A stretch of DNA of 64,000 bases from Torymus aiolomorphi (Eukaryota; Arthropoda; Insecta; Hymenoptera; Torymidae), in contig CM070875.1 in assembly GCA_036365515.1 (NCBI GenBank), positions 91,025,128 to 91,089,127 on the forward strand. Reading direction: 5' to 3'. This document shows, piece by piece, positions 33,439-43,991 of the stretch. The notes beneath the pieces are model-generated. The model searched no databases. It was not told the origin of the DNA and was given only the letters and a program-made list of their open reading frames with translations. The stretch's first letter is position 1. Each line of letters starts with the position of its first letter. The position numbers and the translations under genes were made by a program.

Positions 33439-35043
33439 CTATCGAGATGTACATGATTGTAAAAGTTCATCGAATGAGGGTAAAGGTTTTAGTTCGGGGA
33501 GGCGAAGAGTGGTAGATGGGCTGAATTGATACTTGTGGGATGAATCAAAAAACACAGTTTTAGGCTTTAATTCAGTTTGCGTGGCGATGGTAGCGGTTTT
33601 GGTAGGCGAAGTATTACTTTTGTCCAATGTATCTGGTACTGTGTATGTATGGAGCGAGTCGGACGACGTGGCTGAGTGTATGGTGTATTTGATATGAATG
33701 ACGAAGATAATGTATGAGGTAACGAGTAGTAGGAGAATGACAATGAGTGTGTAAAGTACGATTCGAATGGTTGTGATGTTGCTTTGTGTGGTCTCTAGTT
33801 GTGTTGTAGTTGGCATTCTCAGTTGTATATTAGATTTGAAGTGGGCTCTGATGGTCTTAGGTTCCGTATGATATGGTAATATCATGTCCGGAGTAATGAC
33901 CTCACAGTTTGGGTCCGTTTAGAGGATTCCAAATTCGTGGAGCGATAGTTTTGATGGTGGTTGTTGGTTGCATCTTACTTCGATCTTCTCGATATGTAGC
34001 GCGGAGAATAGCCATTCGTTGGTTACTTGAAGGTGTCCACTGTGTCTGCGTTTGTATTATGTCCCGGATCTTGCAGAGATCCCAATTGATTATTGTTGAG
34101 TTTTCTAATATTTGAGACTCACATGTGGTTGTGGTATGAAGTGGTATTGGTTGGTTGCAGTAAATAGTTTGGTCTTGTTGAAGACACTTTTCTATTGTCT
34201 TTAGTAAGATATGTTGGGTTTCGTTTCGTTTTTGGGCTATGAAATGGTTTATAGTCTCAATGGTTGCTGATACTTTATTTTCTTGAGGTGCAAATACTGG
34301 ATGTATGCGATAAAGTTGAAATTCGGCGGCGGAGTATAGCAAAATTTTGATTTTGAAGTTGATTATACCCTTGCTTTTGAAGATATCTATGTCGGCAACC
34401 TTCTTGAAGTCTAGTGAGTGGATGTCTATATCTGGAAGTTTTGCGTTCGATTTCTGTTCGTTTATTAATTTCTTCAGATTTGTTAAGAAGTTGGAAGGTA
34501 TTAGTAGGGGATTAATTCTCTTATCTAAGAATGATTTTATAATTTCGACTATTGGTGCGCATGCTTCAGTTTGGCGTCGATAGAAGCTTCTATTAGGTTC
34601 CATTGTATGTGCACACTGGAGCTAGGTGTGTCGATTGCGTATTTCCGTAATTCTTGAATAATCTTCAATTTTTCGCTCAATCCATTATCAATATTATAAG
34701 CTTCTCTATTGTGTTGGTGGGGCGGAATAGGTTTCGTAAGGTTGAAGATTTGTTGTAGTATTCTGATGACTGATGTATATTTTCTTTTAAGTATGGTCGT
34801 CTTGGTTTCGCATTGTATATCATCTGCACAAGTACGAGCTATACGTAAGATATGATAGTATGTGATGTGTGTGTTTATAATAATGTCCTGAAGGTTGATT
34901 TCGGTGATAACGGTGTAGCGATTTGTTTGTAATGACAAGTTACCTATGTATTCGAAGTATAGGCCGGGGTTTTTGGGTAGTAACGTGATTTGTGGCTGAG
35001 CCATAACAGTTGTTACGTGAAACAGGAAGAGTAGAGCGATCAT
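33439..35043 (-). pseudogene. env-like unit 2 (F-type envelope), frameshifted
   Basis: Envelope-like protein in three overlapping frames. 34549-35043: signal peptide (MIALLFLFHVTTVMA), then LLPKNPGLYFEYIGNLSL, which parallels NPNPGIYYERLQD in unit 1. 33902-34603: extracellular part with FQLYRIHPVFAPQENK, paralleling VYRMHPVPIPQQHQ of unit 1. 33439-33885: single membrane anchor (VLYTLIVILLLLVTSYIIF) and a Ser/Thr/Pro-rich tail. Two frame changes near 34580 and 33895 break it. I do not see the KRNAPFGF cleavage/fusion region that unit 1 keeps, so this paralog may have lost fusion function earlier than it lost its frame. It lies ~130 bases downstream of unit 1. Confidence 0.75.
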
Positions 35044-35168
35044 GTCTTCCTGTTGGCAAAAAAAATGAGAATTGCCTAAGAATTATTACCGTGATTTATA
35101 TGTACTTAGGTATTAATTCATAAATCTTTAAAGTATTTATGCACCACACCCTATTAATTTTTTTTTTT

Positions 35169-37141
35169 TTAGTTATCGCTTTCTTCTGAGTGGTTTGGAG
35201 CTTGTTCGATTTCGTCGATGTCTCTTAGACCGGAGAAGGTGCGAAGTGCATGAGGTGGATGTTCGGTTACGTTTATTGGTCGCAAGGCGTCAAATTGGTA
35301 ACTATTGGAACGAGTTGCAGGCTTTGGTTCCTCTTTCATTGTCCATGGTATGCATTTGAAATGTTTTACATAGTTAACTATTATAAATACTATTATAATA
35401 GTTCCAATTATGTAGGATCCAATAGTACTGTATAGTAGGTGTGATCGTAATGTTACTTCTGATTGGTTTACAAGGAATGCTTCGTATTGATCTTGTATTG
35501 AATCTAAAGTAAGACCAGTTTTGAGGTTTTCGGGATTTGGTTTTCCTAGGATTCTAGGCATAATCAGGGTTTTGTTTAAACTCTGATATTTTATAAAGAA
35601 TTGTTTGTCTATGCTCGTTACATTAAGTTTAATTTGTGGTATGTATATGAATTCGCTAGAATAGCCTATTGTTTTCATTCCGACCATTGTTGTGTGTTCG
35701 TGCCTGGCAAAACATCTTGGTTTCAATTGTACGACACCTATTCCGGAGATTGTTGTTAAGTTGTGTTGTTCTCCAGGACACAAAACTTGTAAGGTGCTTG
35801 GGTCGTGTACTGAGAATAACCATCTATCTAAGAAGTCCAGATGGACCCAGTAAGGTTTAGAATTCGGTAATAGTTTTACTTTACATTTTTTTATGTTATG
35901 TTCACGTGGCTGATTTAATAGGAGATACTCGCACGCTGTACTATCGTCGGCTTCATGAATGGGTTGGTTGTGTGTGTAAATTCTGTAGTGGAAGGTGTGT
36001 TTGCACTGATTCAAATTATTTTGTGTGAGGAAGCTGTACGAGCGTTTATCGTGGCTAAGAGGTATGTATGGTGCTTGAGGTTGTATATAAGCTGATATTA
36101 AATGGTCTTGGTGTTGTTGAGGTATAGGTACTGGATGCATTCGGTAGACTTCTGTTGCAAATTTATTTAGCAGTGGGATACGAATTTCGGCTAAGAAATT
36201 GTTGTCCCTGTATCCTAGTTTAACTGAGGCGACTTCTGACAATTTATCGGTCCTTGCATGCATTGTGGGTATGGGGAATTCGTATCCAGGGTGCATGTCA
36301 GTAATTTGACGTATTATGTTCTGTAAGCTGGTAGTTGATAATAATGATGGGTGGAGGTGACCGAGGCGAGCGGAATGAATTGCTTATGTTAAGGTTTGAA
36401 ATGTATCCTTATACAAATGTAGAGCAGTCTCAATGGCGTTTGTTGTTTCTGTAAAACGCCTAGTTATTTCGGAATAGTGTCATTTATCGCTTCTATCGTT
36501 AATTTCTACTATTTTTCGTTCATATGTCTCCAGGTTCTGGTTAATGGATATTTTCATTTCAGCTAATTCTTTGTTTATCGAGGCGAGTTGATGTTGGACT
36601 ATGTGAGCCTCTTCTTTGCAAGTTTGGCAAGGGTTGTTTCTCCCTTGAATAATTCTTCTATTTTCTTATTGTAATATTCCCCATCATTTTCATTGAGTGT
36701 TCCAAAAAGTGTTCGGCTTATGCTTCCTGTAAATCCGAATGGGGCGTTCCTTTTGATTGCTGAAGCTTTAGGGGTAGGAATCGTTTCCGATTCTTTTACT
36801 TCCTTCATAGAATCAATAAGGTTGTTATACAGTTTCATAGTGGTTTTGTTTAATTCTTCAATAAAGTATATTCTTTTTACTAGTGAGTCACATAGGTCGG
36901 GGTAGTTTTGGCTTCGTACACACGAATCACGTAATTTTTGTAAGGTACTGGTAAAATGAAGGGCATTGTACTGCAGGGGTTTTATATTTGTAAATATAAT
37001 TATCTTCCAGTCTGTTTCTGTATAATGCATATCTTGTAGTCTTTCGTAATATATTCCTGGGTTGGGGTTTAATGATTGTACTTGATGTGTTTGTTCGCAG
37101 TTAATTAGTACTACTGTCACCATCAGAAAAGTAAGGATCAT
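35169..37141 (-). pseudogene. env-like unit 1 (F-type envelope fusion protein), broken
   Basis: Baculovirus-F/errantivirus type envelope gene. 36599-37141 (180 codons): signal peptide at 1-16, LNPNPGIYYERLQD, and the family's cleavage/fusion region at ~129-150 (KRNAPFGFTGSI, then LFGTLNENDGEYYN). 35169-36296 (375 codons): extracellular part with paired Cys, VYRMHPVPIPQQHQ at 49-63, KPYWVHLDFLDRWLF, a membrane anchor at ~288-310 and a cytoplasmic tail. Between them (36297-36600) the minus strand has coiled-coil-like wording (LASINKELAEMKISIN) then stops, so at least one frameshift and stop separate the halves. The ATG lies within the last codons of the pol remnant (37101-37262), the errantivirus arrangement. 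Confidence 0.85.
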
Positions 37142-37262
37142 CTGAAACAGATCGACGATATGCTGGTTTTACTTTATCCATATGTTTGAGTATACGCTTG
37201 TTAGTATCTGTTTCTAGAACGAGGTTATGTTTTTGTTTTAAACAGAACTTTAACTTAATTTT
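37101..37262 (-). pseudogene. pol (integrase) C-terminal remnant upstream of env unit 1
   Basis: About 53 open codons ending at TAA (37101-37103) in a different frame from env: LVLETDTNKRILKHMDKVKP then AYRRSVSDDPYFSD. The HMDKVKPAY word is the usual end of a retroelement integrase C-terminal (HvDrLKPa-type) domain. It is all that remains of gag-pol in this element and overlaps the env start. The sequence from here to the TRIM at 37635 is AT-rich without further coding signal. Confidence 0.65.
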
Positions 37263-37634
37263 TGAATTATTAAATATTTCGATAAATCGTAATTATAAAA
37301 TGATTGTATTATATTTTTATTATACAGTGTTGAAAATAGGTTTTTAAAATTTAAGTAAGATTTTGATTTAGTTATTAATTTTGTATTTCATTCAGTTTTT
37401 AAGTTAGTTTTTAAGAAACTGATATTTTTAGTACAAATTAAAATGTTTATATGTTTGATTTTACACTTTTCACTCGCGGCGCGTTTTCTGTATGATCCGA
37501 CGGCAAAAATTGTTCACTTTAATATGTTATAAATTTTTATGAAAAAATGTGTGTGTATATATAAATAGATTAATAGTTAATTTATAACATGCGCATGCAT
37601 AAGGTATATGAATAAATATATTGCATGTATAATT
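37263..37634. other. AT-rich stretch, no gene seen
   Basis: AT-rich DNA between the pol remnant and the TRIM, where the body of pol would be expected. No recognisable coding sequence. Confidence 0.5.
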
Positions 37635-37735
37635 TATAACGAGGTGTGGATACAGCGCTAGCCGGCGCAAGAGTAGAGCCCTGTGTTACCGGCACCTACG
37701 GTTAGCACACCAGATAGAGGGCCAGGGAGTAGTGC

Positions 37736-37805
37736 GTTGGTAGTCTCGCGGTAGAGACGCTCGACTGTCGTCCGGACGGCTCGGGTTCAAGTCCCGATGC
37801 CGGCG
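37736..37805 (+). ncRNA. tRNA-like domain in the TRIM 5' repeat
   Basis: A T-arm folds perfectly (TCGGG-TTCAAGT-CCCGA, 37781-37797). An acceptor stem can pair GTTGGTA with TGCCGGC (three G-U pairs), and a D-arm CTC-GCGGTA-GAG is present. The anticodon arm is weak; its loop CTGTCGT would carry GTC (Asp). The second copy is at ~38366-38435 in the other repeat. Probably an internal pol III promoter captured from a tRNA gene, not a functional tRNA. Confidence 0.55.
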
Positions 37806-38365
37806 CGTATTTTTTCGTATTTTCCCCGAATCCACCCCGTTACAACTGGCACCCAACGAAATGATCCACGTTTCCTTTAAAACTCCACGATCCGAAAGAA
37901 GTCCGATCGAAATTCTTCCTTCCACCCACACGCGCGACTTGAGTCGCAAGAACCGAGCGGGGTTTTTTCACTCAAGTCTGATCGCGCGAGGGCCGCATGT
38001 TTTCAGTCAAGGAAATGAGAGGATTTCTCTTGTACTGATCCAGCCTCCACGTAGAACAGAGTCTACGAGACTCCCCCACAAAGCATTCAGTCGAGATTAC
38101 TCCTGAATGGCGGTTGAGCATGGAGAAGAAGTATCGTACCTGCAGATGTAGCTGCCGCGTGCAGGTAGGAGTAGTACTGCACCCCGGCTGATAGCTACAG
38201 AGCTGATGTCAACCTTAGCCATAGATGCATCTTAGGGCATTACGCTCGCAATTTGGGTGGGGGATATAACGAGGTGTGGATACAGCGCTAGCCGGCGCAA
38301 GAGTAGGGCCCTGTGTTACCGGCACCTACGGTTAGCACACCAGATAGAGGGCCAGGGAGTAGTGC

Positions 38366-38435
38366 GTTGGTAGTCTCGCGGTAGAGACGCTCGACTGTCA
38401 TCCGGACGGCTCGGGTTCAAGTCCCGATGCCGGCG
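38366..38435 (+). ncRNA. tRNA-like domain in the TRIM 3' repeat
   Basis: Same cloverleaf-like segment as 37736-37805. One difference, in the anticodon loop region (ctgtcatcc in place of ctgtcgtcc), makes the weak anticodon arm weaker still. Confidence 0.5.
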
Positions 38436-38474
38436 CGTATTTTTTCGTATTTTCCCCGAATCCACCCCGTTACA

Positions 38475-38924
38475 AATTATATAAGATATAAGTTTTGTGG
38501 GAGATTGACACGATCCGACGACATGCGAACACGGCGAAAATTACTTTCCAAAGAATCGTAAAGTATATGTATGTTGAATTTTTCTTATAACATTTTCAGT
38601 TTATGTATGTTGAAGTAAGTATATGTATATGTATATGTATATGTTGTAAGTATATGTATGTTGAATTTTTCTTATGAAATTGAAAGTTTGCTTTATATTA
38701 TGGAGAGAAAATTGTATCATATATTTTTAATTGATGTAGAGAGAACAATTTTAAAATAAAATGTCACAGTTGGACACCAGTTTTTATTAACTGTTATAAC
38801 ACGATAGGAAGAAAGAGAAAACAACAGAGAAAAAAAATGTATTAAGAATTATAAGATAATTAATAAAAGAATAAGGTTTTCCGTTCGAGAAAAATCCCAC
38901 CGCTGGGCACCAGTTTTTATTAGC
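38475..38924 (-). other. 5' leader of the env-carrying LTR element
   Basis: Just inside the 5' LTR the minus strand reads GCTAATAAAAAC then TGGTGCCCAGCGGTGGG, a plausible primer-binding site offset by ~12 bases. A similar block (TTAATAAAAACTGGTGTCCA) recurs ~130 bases further in (38765-38800), so the region around the primer site is duplicated. The rest is AT-rich, with atgtatatgt simple repeats near 38620. No gag start is recognisable. Confidence 0.45.
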
Positions 38925-40219
38925 TGTCACTTTCGCGTGTCGCTAGTTCAGAATTCTATTTTAATTATAAAATAAAGATAACGAAAAGAGCTAACGCGTG
39001 AGAAATATGACAGTCTCGTTCAGCGCCGAGCTGTTTGCACTGACGAGATTTGATTAGCGTGGCGAGTAGGCGTCAAGGGAGTGGTTTATTCTCTAACGAC
39101 TCGAGAGTCGTTTTAGCGGAAATGTTAGAATAAATAAAAAGCTTACCTTTTGGTTGTTCAATGAAATTTGCTGGAACGTATTTCCTGTTACTTCCTTCCT
39201 TCTGTCTGGTTTTATAAGTATATATATTTGGCAAAATAGGATGTTGGAATCACAGGGTTCGAAGGAATACCAGTAGATGTGATAGCTAACGATTCTTTTA
39301 TTTAAACACCTAAGTTAATATAATCGCCAGATTTTAAGTCGAAGGCTACTAAAAGTACTGCACTTGAGCAGAGGAAAAAATAGACTGACGGTCCCTTGAG
39401 GTGAGGGAGTCAGGTGCAAAATATGTAGATGAACCTGAGGTGCAGCTGGCACCTTTACAATCGAAGTTATGATTCAAAACGGAAAACGGAGCTGCACTTG
39501 AGTTGACTATACCCGTCACGTTTAGTCTACTCTATAATTTATAGAATTATTTACCTAGCGAGAGTCGCGTATCGCGGACTACTGTTCCGTCGGTAGACCT
39601 TTTACGAGGGGTCTCGGGCCTGAGCTGAGTCGCGTATCGCGGACTATCTTGGACTGTAGAGCATAGAGGAGCATTTTGTAAGCCCTTTTATGCTAAATAT
39701 TACAAAAGAGAGAACACCTGTGTTTACCCTTCAATAGAGTCATACGCATCACGCGACAGCGCGTGGTGGGAAAAACCCGAAAAATATAATTCAAAAATAC
39801 GTCTCTATTAAATAGTATGCACAACTGTGTAAATAATATCGGTAAAAAGCAATTAATCGAGCCATCATTCGGTGATCGGATGATGTCTCGATTGCGAACA
39901 ATATTTAATTAAGCGCGAGTATTTCTAGAAGAATTCAAAAGAATAAGACACGTGTGTTTACCCTCTGATAGAGCTATACGCATCGCGCGACAGCGCGTGC
40001 CAAAATAATGGATTTTGAACGTCTCCATGAGACTGTATACACAAGTGTGTAAACAATCAATTAATTAAAACTAGTTGATTGAAGCATCATCCGACGATTG
40101 GATGATGTCGTAATTGCGAGTAACATTTAAGTATACTTTTATTTAAGAATTCTCGAAATCAAAAGGAATATCACCAAAAGAGAAAAAAAATAAAGGAAAA
40201 ATTTTAATTTGACGTCACA
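38925..40219 (-). repeat. LTR (5' LTR of the env-carrying element)
   Basis: 1295 bases, tgtcactttcgcgtgtcgc ... taatttgacgtcaca. Compared with the other LTR it lacks ~30 bases near 39530 and has many scattered substitutions, so the insertion is older than that of the TRIM it contains. Confidence 0.9.
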
Positions 40220-41280
40220 GGGGTATGGGAACCGGTCCGGGTGGAATCGACTCAATATTGTTAGTAGATACAAATAAAAAATTTTTTCAGATTTTTTGGA
40301 TGAAAATAAATTTATCAGTTTAGAAAAAGATAAATAAATATGAGAAAACTAATGTTGTGTATAGGATAAATTGGAATGTGACGCTTCTTACGTAGGCCAA
40401 ACTTCTCGGAAGTTATTAAAACGATGTAAAGAACATGAGAGTGATTGTAGATTTAGAAGAGATAAATCAGCTCTATATGAACATATCGTATAAACTAATC
40501 ATCATCTAGATTTTTAAAATATTAAAATTTTACATCAGGAAATAAATTTAAATAAACATTTATTATCTGAGATGCTCCATATTCATTCGCAACGCAATAG
40601 CCTTAATAGACAAGACAATTTGACACATAATTTAAAATCTGTTTACAAAACTTTCATTAACAATAATAAGTTTTTATGTTGATAAGTTTTTTAATATAAA
40701 AATTACTGTATTTTTGCAGGTTTTGAAAGTTATTCCATTTTCATATTGGTAACGCCACCTAAAAATGTACAAGGAACAAAATGAGAATTTAATAAAAATT
40801 AAAGTCGGATGAAAAATGAAAAAGATTTATCGGATTTGTTGATTTTTTTTTCAATTCACGATATTTTCTTTAACACTATTCAAATTTCTTTGAAAAAAAT
40901 TTTTTTGATACTTTAAGAACCCTTTTATCACACTATATTATTTTTCAAATTACAACATGTAAAGTAAGCATCCTAAAAAATTTGTATAAATAAGTCCGAA
41001 ATGCACGACGGAGCCACCTTGAGCTTTTAGTATTATTGGTAAGATTTCAGTGAATAGTGTTTAGTACAATTGATTATATTTGAGAAATTATATCTAAAGT
41101 GTGTGTTTTTTTAGTACCTTGAGAAAGGGTGAGAATGAATCACCTGAAACGCTGGACATAATTTGTTGTTATTATTTACAATTCTTGGGCAGTAGAACCA
41201 TTTGCGTCTACTTTGGAACTTATCATCCTTCATTGCTGCCATTTGCTGCCTTTATATTGTAATTAAATTTTGTTATTATA
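40220..41280 (+). pseudogene. Penelope-like element 3' part with GIY-YIG endonuclease
   Basis: From ~40378 the plus strand encodes CDASYVGQTSRKLLKRCKEH, the GIY-YIG-type endonuclease signature of Penelope-like retroelements (YVGQTSR with the downstream Arg), followed by HHLDFENIK-like wording and LSEMLHIHSQRNSLNRQDN before stops. One in-frame stop lies near 40490 and others follow. The downstream non-coding part (41105-41215) has ccttgagaaagggtgagaat, tcacctgaaacgctggac and gcagtagaaccatttgcgtc, matching the minus-strand fragment at 27712-27840. The reverse transcriptase portion is absent. The start abuts the LTR element, which interrupted it. Confidence 0.7.
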
Positions 41281-41685
41281 ACTAAATATTTTTCCATCTA
41301 TCATTCCCAATTTTCATATGTTAAGTTGAAATTCACCTTAATAAGATACTAGGCCAAGTAAGAAAATTTTGATAGTACTGATTTATGTGTTATTCCTTAA
41401 ACATAAGTGTGAGTAGATAAGCTATAGCGGTTCTGGCCCATAGCGGTTCTAGTCCATGGGGATTCTGGCCCATGAGAGTTCTGGAGTCAGTATGCTTTCT
41501 GGAGTCAAGCCTGACTGCAGAACTGCGGTCAACTGTGTGATTGTAGAAAGTATACTGACTTGGCGGCGACTTCAGAAGCGACGCGAATGGCCAGCGGCTT
41601 TGCGGCGCACGGCGTGCGTTTCGCAGCGGGCAGTCAGCGAACAGCGGTTTTCTGTGGGATGATGAAGTTAAAGAAAAAAACGGGT
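41281..41685. other. Spacer, no gene seen
   Basis: Includes short direct repeats of ggttctggcccat (41430-41475) and a GC-richer stretch (41560-41660). No gene recognised. Confidence 0.4.
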
Positions 41686-41757
41686 GTGCTCAGGTGGATT
41701 TGAACACACGATCTCGATCTTACTGAGCAGCCGTCTTACCACTCTGCTATACAGTGA
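41686..41757 (-). ncRNA. Degenerate tRNA-like sequence (SINE head or pseudogene)
   Basis: The minus strand reads TAGCAGAGTGGTAAGAC (A-box-like) and, ~35 bases on, GTGTTCAAATCCAC (B-box-like with a 3-bp T-stem). The acceptor and anticodon stems do not pair well, so this is not a functional tRNA. The A/B boxes fit a Leu/Ser-type tRNA-derived SINE. Confidence 0.45.
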
Positions 41758-41799
41758 TATGTAGGACACAGACCATGCGTTCGAGGTTATGCAATTTTT

Positions 41800-42440
41800 T
41801 GAAATTTCTATCCCCACCATCGATTTTTGAAAATTCGACCAACACCATCGGATAGTATATTAAAATTATGTTCCCCCTATTGTTACGCCTCCAAAATTTT
41901 GTCCGTTTTTCGATCCGAGCGCTCCTTCTCGAGTTATAAGCGAAAAACCAAAATTTCTACCCCCACCACCAATTTTCGAAAATTCCGCCAACGTCATTCG
42001 ATAGTATATTAAAAGTATGTCCCCCCTATTGTTACGCCCCCAAAATTTCGTCCGTTTTTCGATCCGAGCGCTCCATCTCGAATTATAAGCGAAAAACCAA
42101 AATTTCTACCCCCACCACCAATTTTCGAAAATTCCGCCAACGTCATTCAATAGTATATTAAAAGTATGTCCCTCCTATTATTGCACCCCCAAAATTTCGT
42201 CCGTTTTTCGATCCGAGCGCTCCTTCTCGAGATATAAGCGAAAAACCAAAATTTCTACCCCCACCACCGATTTTTGGAAATTCCGTCAACGTTATTCGAT
42301 AGTATATTAAAAGTATGTCCCCCCTATTGTTACAGCCCCAAAATTTTGTCCGTTTTTCGATCCGAGCTCTCCTTTTCGAGTTATAAGCAAAAAACCAAAA
42401 TTTCTACCCCCACCACTGGTTTTCGAAAATTCTTTCAATG
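41800..42440 (+). repeat. 149-bp tandem repeat, ~4.3 units
   Basis: Units begin with tttctacccccaccacc near 41804, 41953, 42103, 42252 and 42401, and contain cgatagtatattaaaagtat, cccccctattgttacgcc and gtccgtttttcgatccgagc. High identity between units. The short open frames in it are periodic artefacts. Confidence 0.9.
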
Positions 42441-43990
42441 GACAAATTATGAGATATCCCTCAGAGGTAGATAAAACGCCCCGGCCCTGCCAGGAGTACA
42501 GCAGGCCTTGAACAGGTTGCCTTAAAATTTTGATGCTTGTTCAATACTTATCTAAACCTAGGCATATGCCCTATTTTTCGAAATATCATCCAAATAACGC
42601 TTCCGAATTTGTCAGTCCCGTATACAGACAGTTCATAGGGAAATTGTAAAAAAAAATAGGCTGGCACCCGCATGGAAATTATAGATGTTATCCGAACGGG
42701 CCGCATGACTCAACTGATGTGGTTAGGCGCGAAAATTTAAAATATTTAAATCATAATATAGAAAATAGTTTGAGACCTTTGTATCATAAAAATAATACTG
42801 ATATTCTTTTACGATTACTCCAACATTTTTTGCATCACAGAAGTTTAAATTAATACTTTTTTAATATTTAGAAAAGAAATATAATGTATTAAAATATATA
42901 TAGTGTGCGCTTGATTTCAGCTAGTTCTCTCTCTTTTGAAAAATAATACCTATGTTTGAATGCAAACTATTCAGGTCACATATGATTTATTTATAGTGTT
43001 TTAAACCTTCTCAAAGTGAAATAAATATAGTTTATTTATTTGATTTCACAAACAATATTACTAACATATTACACAAGTAAAAAAAAAAAATACATAGGTA
43101 GTTCCTTTAGTGGGACAGGATTTTTGAGCAAAAGTTAGACAAACAGCCGGTAGTAGGATAATTTGAGGTTCTGCTAGTCAATATTAGATTTTCAACACTC
43201 TACAAATACCAAAAATAATATTTTTTTTGCCCGCAAATAATTATTGCAAAATTATAGTAAAAAAAAAAATATCATTGAACCACCTCTATTCAGTGTATAA
43301 AATGTATTTAGCGAATCATTTATATTATCCTATTATAAACAGTTTATATATGTAGTAAGTCTTATAAAATAATAAATGCTCAAATTTATTGTAGAAAATG
43401 GCAATGCTATCCTTAAATAAATAAATAAATATTACTCAATTATAGACACCCTACATACTTAAAATTTAGCGAGGCATTCAATTTTCGTATCTTGAATAAT
43501 AGTTGAATGTTTATAAACGAACTGAAAGTATAAACATTATTCAAAGAAAGAAAGATATATAGTTTTTCAGGTGACTTTTATCGTTTTAAAATTGAAATGA
43601 ATGAGGTGGTTGAAAAGGGAATTTTTACTTTTATTTATTAGATAATCAATTTAATACTGTCCCGGACACCCACCTGTTCTGCAGATTAGGGCTTAACATG
43701 TATAACTCGGAAAACTCAGGTACGCAAAACGTGAACTGCTACGCAGTTGAAAATCTGAGTTCGTGATCTGAGCTCGGCAGTCACTGCAGTTTTTCCGCGA
43801 CTCTGAATCCTTTATATCATTCACCTTAAATAATCGGCAATTCCTGGCTCTTCATTTGTCAACAGAGCACGGCGGGAAATAGAGAAAAAAATGACAGGGT
43901 ATTTGAAAATAATAATTTCATTGAAAATTAACATGTGGCTTAGCCAATATCTCAATTTTTAGATAATCTAGTACAACATAACTTTGAAAG
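42441..43990. other. AT-rich spacer, no gene seen
   Basis: AT-rich with A-runs. A slightly GC-richer block (43660-43860) has cccggacacccacctgttct and palindromic wording around gctacgcagttg. No open frame of note, no terminal repeats recognised. Confidence 0.4.
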
Positions 43991-43991
43991 A

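Larger units (their letters stand above)
37635..38474 (+). mobile_element. TRIM (miniature LTR retrotransposon), 840 bp
   Basis: Two 210-base direct repeats (37635-37844 and 38265-38474; two differences seen) enclose 420 bases. The 4-bp duplication AATT lies at 37631-37634 and 38475-38478. After the first repeat comes a primer-site-like TGGCACCCAACGAA (37847 on); before the second comes a purine run (tttgggtggggga). The repeats begin TATAACG and end CGTTACA, so the 5' end has TA where TG is usual, in both copies. The interior has an 82-codon open frame without recognisable similarity. TRIMs have been reported from an ant genome; identity with that family is a guess. It inserted into the older env-carrying LTR element. 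Confidence 0.85.
28828..40219 (-). mobile_element. 11.4-kb LTR element carrying three env-like genes and no gag-pol
   Basis: Bounded by matching LTRs and the GGGG duplication. Read on the minus strand: 5' LTR, primer-site region, (TRIM insertion), last ~53 codons of pol, env-like units 1, 2 and 3, an unassigned frame, 3' LTR. No protease, reverse transcriptase or RNase H is present. The pol-env junction is errantivirus-like. Insertion split a Penelope fragment (right part starts at 40220). Confidence 0.75.

Noticed and set aside
41105..41160. Active hammerhead ribozyme
   Set aside because: The first core word is ctTGAGAA rather than CTGANGA; kept only as a possible degenerate motif.
41686..41757. 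Functional tRNA gene on the minus strand
   Set aside because: A- and B-box-like words are present, but acceptor and anticodon stems do not pair.
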